From: Bacillota bacterium
GTDB taxonomy: Bacteria > Bacillota > Clostridia > Peptostreptococcales > Anaerovoracaceae
Length of the DNA stretch: 7,122 nt
Assembly: GCA_017523605.1 (NCBI GenBank)
Contig: JAFWVZ010000075.1
Coordinates: 1-7,122 of the forward strand
Direction of reading: 5' to 3'
The position numbers and the translations under genes are program-made. Shown here one piece after another: positions 1 to 5,424 of this stretch. The stretch's first letter is position 1. Every line of letters starts with the position of its first letter. Under the pieces are notes generated by a model, which was not told the DNA's origin, searched no databases, and worked only from the letters and a program-made list of their open reading frames with translations.

Positions 1-774
1 AGGTCCTTCAACCGTCAGAAACCCTGGAAAAAGCTGCTCGTACTTGTAGCCGGATCTTTTAACAACATCGTCATAGGCATCATCATCTTTACGGTAGTGT
101 TTGCGTATGCCGGATCATATTCTTCTGTTCTTTCGGAAGTCGTGGAAGACAAGCCTGCGGCTAAAGCCGGGATCGTTGCCGGAGACAAGATCGTAGCCGT
201 AAACGGTACCCGCAGCGATGAATGGACCGACATTACGAGGATGATCCAGACCTCCGAAGGCGAAACCGTTGAGATAACAGTCTTAAGGGGCTCCGAGGAA
301 AAGACATTTACCGTAGAAACTTATACGATGGAGAACGGCGCCAAGGGCATCGGCATCGTCTGCAGCATAGAGCACAGCGTAGGTGGAGCTTTAAAGTCCG
401 CGTTCAAGGAGTGCGGGTCGATGATACGCGCCCTGAGGGATTTCTTCGGAAGATTGTTCCGCGGCCAGGCAAGTTCGGACGATGTCGGAAGCGTCATTCA
501 GATAATAGCCATTTCCGGAGACTATGCGGAGCAGTACGGGCTGATAACTGTCATCCATCTTATTGCTCTTGTAAGCGTAAACCTCGGATTCATGAACCTC
601 CTGCCTATACCCGGACTTGACGGCGGCAGGATACTGTTCGTGCTGATCCGCTGGATAACGCGCGGCAAGCTGTCGGAAAAGGTCGAGAACGTCATAAACA
701 ACGTGTTCATGATACTTCTGATAGCGCTTATGGTATTCCTGCTATTAAAGGACATAGTCTGGCTTGTAAAATAA
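1..774 (+). CDS. rseP: RseP-type site-2 zinc metalloprotease, C-terminal part (5' end off the window)
   Basis: Membrane-embedded S2P-family protease that cleaves transmembrane segments of anti-sigma factors or remnant peptides. The frame is open from base 1 to TAA at 772-774, giving 257 residues; the family is usually 340-430 residues, so the first transmembrane helix with the HExxH zinc motif lies upstream. Seen here: a hydrophobic helix at about residues 12-37, a PDZ domain at about 40-115 (DKPAAKAGI then GDKIVAVNG), then NLLPIPGLDGGR at 199-210, whose Asp207 is the expected third zinc ligand, and a final transmembrane helix at about 231-255. Two motifs are unorthodox: AGSFNN where AGP..N is usual, and VGSVIQI where GPVGI is usual. 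It lies 49 bases upstream of ispG, as in many Clostridia. An ATG at base 97 is internal and not the real start. The family call is firm; the substrate is unknown. Confidence 0.93.
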   Translation, partial: RSFNRQKPWKKLLVLVAGSFNNIVIGIIIFTVVFAYAGSYSSVLSEVVEDKPAAKAGIVAGDKIVAVNGTRSDEWTDITRMIQTSEGETVEITVLRGSEEKTFTVETYTMENGAKGIGIVCSIEHSVGGALKSAFKECGSMIRALRDFFGRLFRGQASSDDVGSVIQIIAISGDYAEQYGLITVIHLIALVSVNLGFMNLLPIPGLDGGRILFVLIRWITRGKLSEKVENVINNVFMILLIALMVFLLLKDIVWLVK

Positions 775-823
775 CAGTCAGGATCTGCAGGGCAGCATGG
801 TAATACATTTTATCTTTTGAAAT

Positions 824-1891
824 ATGAGCAGCAGTAAAAGTGTTTTTTGCGGAAAAGTAAAGATAGGCGGGGGAGCTCCTGTTTCCGTCCAGTCCATGAC
901 GAATACGGATACAAGGGATGTTTCTGCTACGCTTGATCAGATACAAAGACTTGCGGACGCCGGAGCCGACATAGTCCGCTGCACTGTTCCGGACACGCAG
1001 GCTGCCGAGGCTTTCGGTATCATAAAAAAACAAAGTCCTGTTCCGCTGGTAGCCGACATCCATTTCGACTACAAACTTGCTATAGCGGCCATCGAAGCCG
1101 GCGCAGACAAGATTCGCATAAATCCCGGAAACATAGGATCCCGCGAAAGGGTAAAGGCCGTTCTGGACTGCGCCAAGGATCATGGCATTCCGGTAAGGAT
1201 AGGCGTTAATTCCGGATCTCTGGAAAAGGATCTTATTACGAAATACGGCGGCGTATGTGCGGAAGCGATATGCGAGAGCGCACTTAATGCCGCTGCTTAC
1301 GCTCAGGACCTTGGTTTTGAAGACATCGTAGTTTCTCTTAAGTGCTCCGACGTTCAGATGAATCACAAGGCGCATAAGCTTTTCGTTGAGAAATGCGGAC
1401 TTCCTTTGCATATCGGTCTTACCGAGGCTGGTTTCGGGGAAGAAGGAATGCTTAAGTCTACTGCAGCGCTTTCCGCTCTGCTTCTGGACGGCATAGGCGA
1501 TACCATGAGGGTGTCGCTTACAGGAGATCCCGTTCAGGAGGTCGTGCTTGCAAATAAGATACTAAGAGCCTGCGGAATTAAGCGCCCGGGGATCGAGTTC
1601 GTTTCCTGTCCTACCTGCGGACGTACTCAGGTGGACCTTGCCGCTATAGCGGAAAAAGTTAAGATCCTTCTTTTGCCGTTTTCCGAAAAGCTGGAAAAAG
1701 AAGGTAGATCTATTAGAGTTTCAGTCATGGGCTGCGTCGTTAACGGTCCGGGAGAGGCCGGCAATTCCGACTTCGGAATAGCGTGCGGAAAGAACGAAGG
1801 CGTCCTGTTCAGGAACGGAAAAGTAGTGGAAAAGCTTCCGGAGTCCATGCTTGCGGATGCTCTTGTTAGATTGGTGGAAGGAAACATCTGA
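824..1891 (+). CDS. ispG: 4-hydroxy-3-methylbut-2-en-1-yl diphosphate synthase (IspG/GcpE)
   Basis: Cytosolic [4Fe-4S] enzyme of the MEP pathway that reductively converts 2-C-methyl-erythritol 2,4-cyclodiphosphate to HMBPP, the precursor used by IspH. The 355-residue length matches the short, two-domain bacterial form. Visible signatures: GGGAPVSVQSMTNTDTRD near the N terminus (residues 15-32), the TIM-barrel strand motif RINPGNIG at 98-105, the cluster ligands Cys262 and Cys265 in CPTCGRTQVDL, and Cys304 with Glu311 in VMGCVVNGPGEA. All expected ligands are present, so it should be active. ATG 824 is the most upstream start possible because TGA at 818-820 is in frame just before it; no clear Shine-Dalgarno is seen in the preceding 15 bases, which is unusual here. 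It follows rseP by 49 bases and is separated from the MATE gene by one base, so the two are probably cotranscribed. Confidence 0.97.
   Translation: MSSSKSVFCGKVKIGGGAPVSVQSMTNTDTRDVSATLDQIQRLADAGADIVRCTVPDTQAAEAFGIIKKQSPVPLVADIHFDYKLAIAAIEAGADKIRINPGNIGSRERVKAVLDCAKDHGIPVRIGVNSGSLEKDLITKYGGVCAEAICESALNAAAYAQDLGFEDIVVSLKCSDVQMNHKAHKLFVEKCGLPLHIGLTEAGFGEEGMLKSTAALSALLLDGIGDTMRVSLTGDPVQEVVLANKILRACGIKRPGIEFVSCPTCGRTQVDLAAIAEKVKILLLPFSEKLEKEGRSIRVSVMGCVVNGPGEAGNSDFGIACGKNEGVLFRNGKVVEKLPESMLADALVRLVEGNI
1873..1882 (+). promoter_or_regulatory. Ribosome binding site that fixes the MATE gene start
   Basis: The purine run GGTGGAAGGA lies inside the last codons of ispG and ends 10 bases before ATG 1893. 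It supports that ATG over the in-frame ATG at 1851, which would add 14 residues (starting MRMLLLDWWKE) buried in ispG and not resembling MATE N termini. Confidence 0.6.
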
Positions 1892-1892
1892 C

Positions 1893-3278
1893 ATGGCAAA
1901 AGTAGATCCGGATAAAAGAGAGCTGTTCGAAACGATGCCTGTTTACAGAGCCATCCTTGCTCTTGCCATACCCAATGTCATAAACCAGCTGGCAAACGTC
2001 ATATATAATCTGGCGGACACTTTCTTCATCGGCAAACTGAACAACAGTTCCATGGTAGCGGCTCTTACGCTTACCATGTCCGTGATGATACTTATCACGG
2101 CTGTCTCCAATCTGTTCTGCATCGGCAGCTGCGCCGTTATAGCCGCCGCTCTCGGAGCAAAAGACGAAAAGAAAGCCAGGGACGTTGCAACCATGACGCC
2201 TATCATGGCACTGGTATTTGCCGTTGTCTTCTGCGTTCTTGTACAGTGTTTCAGAGAACCGATAGCTCTGTATTCCGGAGCTTCGGAAACGAGCCTGGAA
2301 TATACGATGCAGTATCAGTTCTGGGTCCTGGGCCTTTATCCGATCCCGTTCCTTGTTTCGACATCCATCGGTGCAGGATTAAGAGGCAGAGGCCACGCGA
2401 AATACGAGATGTACGGACTTACTCTCGGCAACGTCCTCAACATCATCCTGGATCCCGTATTCATCTTCGTGTTCGGTATGGGTGTATCCGGCGCGGCTTT
2501 AGCCACGTTCCTTTCTACCGTCATATCCTGCACGTTCATGATAGTCATAGCCAGAAGAGTACATTCGAAAGAGGCTATATACAGCCCGCTTAAAGGATTC
2601 AGATTCAACTGGAGCTACGCTAAGAGCATTGTTACTACCGGTTTCCCCGCGTTTTTACATTCCGTTCTCGCGAGCGTAGTAAATACATTCAATCTGAACC
2701 AGATCAAGAAGTATTCCGACGCGGCTGTTGCGGCATACGGCATCTGCAGAAAGATAGAGCATACCTTCGGGCAGGTCGTGATCGGGCTTTGCCAGGGCAC
2801 CATTCCGCTCATTTCGTACAATTACACCAATAAGAACCATCAGAGGCTTACCGAGGTACGGAAGAAATCCATAATCCTGATAATCATCTGGGCGGCTATC
2901 TCCGTAGCTATCATACTTCCGTTTGCAAGGCAGATAATGCGCCTGTTCATAGAGGACGAAGCGACTGTAAACTTCGGCATTCCGGTAGTAATGATGTACG
3001 CTTTCCTGCCTCTTACCATGGGGTACAACAACAATTCCAGAACGACTCTTCAGTCCCTGGGTAAAAAGAAGATTTCTTCGCTGTTCTCCATACTCAGGCA
3101 GATACTCATAACCGTTCCGCTGATCATAATTGCTGACAGGTATTTCGGATTCTACGCCATATGCGCAGTACCTCTGATCGCGGACATAATCACAGACGTA
3201 GTAGCGTCGTTCATACTGCGCAGGACCCTCAGGGACATTAAGGCGGATTTCGAGAGCGGCAAGGAAATAACGCTTTGA
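1893..3278 (+). CDS. MATE-family multidrug/Na+ (or H+) antiporter
   Basis: Inner-membrane efflux transporter of the MATE superfamily, 461 residues, the usual family length (about 450), with roughly twelve hydrophobic segments in two halves. Signatures in order: the first helix IPNVINQLANVIYNLADTFF at residues 26-45 with the conserved Pro27 and Asp42, the loop AGLRGRGHAK at 161-170 (family form: R..Gn), NIILDPVFIF at 183-192 followed by GMGVSGAALAT, and in the second half AAYGICRKIEH at 280-290 and QGTIPLISYNY at 301-311. These resemble the DinF/MepA-like branch more than classical NorM, but the substrate cannot be told from sequence. The start is set by the Shine-Dalgarno at 1873-1882. One base separates it from ispG, suggesting cotranscription. 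Its position between ispG and rimP is where many Clostridia carry polC. No terminator is seen after its TGA before the rimP promoter. Confidence 0.93.
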   Translation: MAKVDPDKRELFETMPVYRAILALAIPNVINQLANVIYNLADTFFIGKLNNSSMVAALTLTMSVMILITAVSNLFCIGSCAVIAAALGAKDEKKARDVATMTPIMALVFAVVFCVLVQCFREPIALYSGASETSLEYTMQYQFWVLGLYPIPFLVSTSIGAGLRGRGHAKYEMYGLTLGNVLNIILDPVFIFVFGMGVSGAALATFLSTVISCTFMIVIARRVHSKEAIYSPLKGFRFNWSYAKSIVTTGFPAFLHSVLASVVNTFNLNQIKKYSDAAVAAYGICRKIEHTFGQVVIGLCQGTIPLISYNYTNKNHQRLTEVRKKSIILIIIWAAISVAIILPFARQIMRLFIEDEATVNFGIPVVMMYAFLPLTMGYNNNSRTTLQSLGKKKISSLFSILRQILITVPLIIIADRYFGFYAICAVPLIADIITDVVASFILRRTLRDIKADFESGKEITL

Positions 3279-3299
3279 GGTGCAATTGTAGAAAAACAC

Positions 3300-3327
3300 T
3301 TGAAATTTTAAGATTTTATGATATAGT
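3300..3327 (+). promoter_or_regulatory. Probable sigma-A promoter of the rimP-nusA-infB operon
   Basis: TTGAAA at 3300-3305 and TATAGT at 3322-3327 are separated by 16 bases, and TG at 3319-3320 makes an extended -10 (TGnTATAGT). The surrounding 3279-3340 stretch is distinctly A+T-rich compared with the genes on either side. The start site would fall at about 3333-3336, which puts the hairpin at 3346-3371 very early in the transcript. This is a pattern match only. Confidence 0.6.
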
Positions 3328-3345
3328 ATTCCAGTAAGTTATCGC

Positions 3346-3371
3346 AGAAGTGAGGCAAAGGCCTCACTTCT
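3346..3371 (+). promoter_or_regulatory. Leader hairpin immediately upstream of rimP
   Basis: AGAAGTGAGGC at 3346-3356 and GCCTCACTTCT at 3361-3371 are perfect 11-base inverted repeats around an AAAG loop. The hairpin lies about ten bases after the predicted transcription start and 16 bases before ATG 3388. The bases that follow (CTTGTTTG) are only weakly T-rich, so it is not a convincing stand-alone terminator. Hairpins of this shape are, from memory, common in front of rimP in Bacillota; roles in attenuation, NusA feedback or mRNA 5'-end protection are possible and not resolved by the sequence. Confidence 0.7.
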
Positions 3372-3387
3372 CTTGTTTGATAAGGAA

Positions 3388-3867
3388 ATGGCTAAGAAAA
3401 AAATAACGGAATTAGTTTCCGGATGGATGGAAGAATACGGACCGCAGAACGGCTATGAGCTGTCCAGATGCGAGTTCGTAAAAGAGGCCGGCACCTGGTA
3501 CTTAAGGGTCTATGTGGACAAACTGGAGGAAGGTTGTTACGGCTGGATGAGCTCCGACGACTGCGAGACCGTAAGCAGGTTCCTGTCTGAAAAACTGGAC
3601 AAGGACGACCCGATCTCCCAGAATTATTATCTGGAAGTAAGCAGCCCCGGCCTTGACAGGCCGCTTATCTCCGAAAAGGATTTCGAGCGTTTTAAGGGCA
3701 GCAGGATAGAGGTAAGGCTCTACGAGCCCATCGACGGAAAAAAACTGCTGGAAGGCGAGCTTTTAGGCCTTTCAGACGGTATTGTAAGCATAAAGGACGA
3801 TAAAGGCAAAGAGATCTGCGTGCCCAGAGATAAAGCGGCTAAGATCAATCTTGCGGTAGTATTTTAG
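3388..3867 (+). CDS. rimP: Ribosome maturation factor RimP
   Basis: Small cytosolic protein that binds the free 30S subunit and assists late maturation, 159 residues from ATG 3388 (typical 150-165). The N-terminal domain shows WYLRVYVDK at residues 37-45, DDCETVSRFLSEKLD at 57-71 and the hallmark YYLEVSSPGLDRPL at 80-93; the C-terminal SH3-like domain follows from about 94 and ends in INLAVVF. The loop after VYVDK is a few residues longer than usual (LEEGCYGWMSS). The start is uncertain: TAAGGA at 3381-3386 is almost touching ATG 3388 and therefore poorly placed, while a TTG at 3373 would add five residues but sits directly against the leader hairpin with no Shine-Dalgarno. ATG is preferred on codon type and on fit to family N termini (MAKKKITELV). 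Its TAG stop is part of the nusA ribosome binding site. First gene of the nusA operon here. Confidence 0.93.
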   Translation: MAKKKITELVSGWMEEYGPQNGYELSRCEFVKEAGTWYLRVYVDKLEEGCYGWMSSDDCETVSRFLSEKLDKDDPISQNYYLEVSSPGLDRPLISEKDFERFKGSRIEVRLYEPIDGKKLLEGELLGLSDGIVSIKDDKGKEICVPRDKAAKINLAVVF

Positions 3868-3871
3868 GAGG
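3865..3871 (+). promoter_or_regulatory. Strong Shine-Dalgarno of nusA overlapping the rimP stop
   Basis: TAGGAGG combines the rimP stop codon (3865-3867) with a near-perfect Shine-Dalgarno, 10 bases before nusA ATG 3882. The overlap suggests translational coupling of rimP and nusA. Confidence 0.85.
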
Positions 3872-3881
3872 ATACTGAAAA

Positions 3882-5138
3882 ATGAACCTTGAGTTTCTGG
3901 AAGCATTAGACGATCTGGAAAGAGAAAAGCACATGTCCAAGGACATGCTGATCGACGCAATAGAGAGCGCGTTGGTCTCCGCGTACAAAAAGAACTACGG
4001 AACTTCCCAGAACGTCCGCGTTGACATAGACAGGCAGACAGGCGACATAAACGTCTTCATGAGACGCGACATTGTCGAGGAAGTAGAGGATCCGTTCTCC
4101 CAGGCTTCTCTTGAGGAGGCGCAGGAGATAGACCCCGAATACGAGATCGGCGACGTAATAGAATACATGGTAACACCTATGGACTTCGGCCGCATTGCCG
4201 CCCAGACTGCCAAGCAGGTAGTCATCCAGAGAATAAGAGAGACCGAGCGCGGAATGATCTACGACGATTACATTACGCGTCAGACCGAGGTCGTTACCGG
4301 CATCGTCCAGAGGATCTCCAACGGCACAGTGTTCGTTAACATGGGCCGCGCGGAAGGAATACTCTCCGCAAACGAGCAGATCCCAGGCGAGCGCTACAGA
4401 GTAGGCGAAAGGCTCAAGGTCTATGTTATGGACGTTAAGCGTTCCACCAAAGGACCCCAGGTATTCCTTTCCAGGACCCACCCCGGACTCGTTAAGAGGC
4501 TCTTCGAGCTTGAAGTTCCCGAGATCCAGGAAGGCATCGTAGAGATAAAGTCCGTCGCAAGAGAGGCAGGCTCCAGAAGCAAGATCGCCGTCTGCACTTA
4601 CGACGAGAACGTGGATCCCGTTGGTTCCTGCGTAGGTCCCAGAGGCCAGAGAGTACAGGCTGTCGTTGACGAGCTCAATGGCGAAAAGATAGACATAATC
4701 AACTGGTCCGACGATCCCGGAAGGATGATCTCCGCAGCGCTGTCTCCGGCAAACGTGGAGATGGTACTGATAAACGAGAACCCCGAGGAAAGATCGGCGC
4801 TCGTAGTAGTTCCTGATTATCAGCTGTCTCTTGCCATAGGCAAGGAAGGCCAGAACGTAAGGCTTGCTGCAAGACTCTGCGGCTGGAAGATAGACATCAA
4901 GAGCCACAGCAAGTGGGACGAGATGGAAAAGGCCGCTGCTGCCGAGAAGGAAGCTCAGGAAGCCGAAGCTGATCAGGAGGCAGAGGGAGATGCACCCGCC
5001 GAGCTTTCCGCTTCCGCGGTGAAGCGTCTTAAGAAGGCCGAGCTTATTGCTCTCGCGGAGGAAAAAGGCGTAGAGATCGACCCCAAGTCCACTAACGCCG
5101 AGATGGCAGACGCCATCATTGCCGCGATGGAGAAATAA
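3882..5138 (+). CDS. nusA: Transcription termination/antitermination factor NusA with C-terminal SAP/HeH-like tail
   Basis: Binds RNA polymerase near the RNA exit channel and modulates pausing, intrinsic termination and antitermination. Domains seen in the 418 residues: an RNA polymerase-binding N-terminal domain (1 to about 130, with SKDMLIDAIESALVSAYKKNYG at 19-40), an S1 domain (about 134-200, TGIVQRISNGTVFVNMGRAEG), KH1 (about 230-280, GXXG at 252-255 in VGPRGQ) and KH2 (about 300-345, GXXG at 320-323 in IGKEGQ). The usual Bacillota protein ends soon after this. Here an acidic Ala/Glu linker (about 346-375) leads to a roughly 40-residue module, KRLKKAELIALAEEKGVEI then STNAEMADAI, which looks like a SAP, HeH or Rho-N type helix-extended-helix fold. 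The two acidic repeats of proteobacterial NusA are not present. The start is fixed by the Shine-Dalgarno at 3865-3871. The stop TAA abuts ylxR. Confidence 0.97.
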   Translation: MNLEFLEALDDLEREKHMSKDMLIDAIESALVSAYKKNYGTSQNVRVDIDRQTGDINVFMRRDIVEEVEDPFSQASLEEAQEIDPEYEIGDVIEYMVTPMDFGRIAAQTAKQVVIQRIRETERGMIYDDYITRQTEVVTGIVQRISNGTVFVNMGRAEGILSANEQIPGERYRVGERLKVYVMDVKRSTKGPQVFLSRTHPGLVKRLFELEVPEIQEGIVEIKSVAREAGSRSKIAVCTYDENVDPVGSCVGPRGQRVQAVVDELNGEKIDIINWSDDPGRMISAALSPANVEMVLINENPEERSALVVVPDYQLSLAIGKEGQNVRLAARLCGWKIDIKSHSKWDEMEKAAAAEKEAQEAEADQEAEGDAPAELSASAVKRLKKAELIALAEEKGVEIDPKSTNAEMADAIIAAMEK

Positions 5139-5405
5139 ATGGAACGCATCGATCACGTACCCGAAAGAAGATGCATAGCCAGCAGACGTTCTTTTCCGCA
5201 GTCAGAGCTGATCAGGATAGTCAGCACCCCGGAAGGTCTTAAGCCCTGGGAAAAAGGACTGAGCGGAAGGAGCTGCTACATATGCAGGAACAGCGAGTGC
5301 GTGGAAACAGCATTTGAAAAGAACTGCTTTGCCAGAAGCCTAAGGAAAGAAGTCAGAAAGACAGAGCTGGCAGAGCTTAGAAAACGTATCGATATTAAAG
5401 ATTGA
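5139..5405 (+). CDS. ylxR: YlxR/RnpM family RNA-binding protein (DUF448)
   Basis: Small basic protein of the nusA-infB operon, 88 residues (family about 85-100). Visible family pattern: VPERRCIASRRSFPQSELIR at residues 7-26, a GLSGRSCYIC stretch at 40-49 in place of the common GRGAY, and ECVETAFEKNCFARSLRKEV at 53-72, followed by a short charged helix. In Bacillus subtilis the family member has been reported to bind RNase P RNA and modulate its activity (name RnpM); that role is inferred here by family only. Cysteines at 12, 46, 49, 54 and 63 are more than in B. subtilis YlxR and might bind a metal, but no clean ligand set is evident. ATG 5139 follows the nusA TAA with no gap, and GGAG at 5129-5132 serves as its ribosome binding site, so translation is probably coupled. 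The ylxQ partner gene is missing downstream. Confidence 0.92.
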   Translation: MERIDHVPERRCIASRRSFPQSELIRIVSTPEGLKPWEKGLSGRSCYICRNSECVETAFEKNCFARSLRKEVRKTELAELRKRIDIKD

Positions 5406-5424
5406 ACAGTACGGGAGATGTTTT

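Noticed and set aside
778..806. Possible promoter before ispG (TGGTAATAC)
   Set aside because: The -10-like element is weak and there is no -35 match at the right distance.
728..1411. Antisense open frame over ispG
   Set aside because: Also in register with the sense codons and explained by codon bias; ispG is fully supported by its cluster ligands.
2655..3299. Antisense open frame over the MATE gene 3' half
   Set aside because: In register with the MATE codons; the translation lacks any recognisable feature.
3346..3371. Reading the hairpin as the terminator of the MATE transcript
   Set aside because: It follows the predicted rimP promoter and lacks a proper T-tract, so a leader element fits better. 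Partial termination cannot be excluded.
3906..5156. 416-codon open frame antisense to nusA
   Set aside because: It is in exact codon register with nusA, so it only needs nusA to avoid TTA, CTA and TCA codons, which it does. The translation has no recognisable domain, and nusA is unmistakable.
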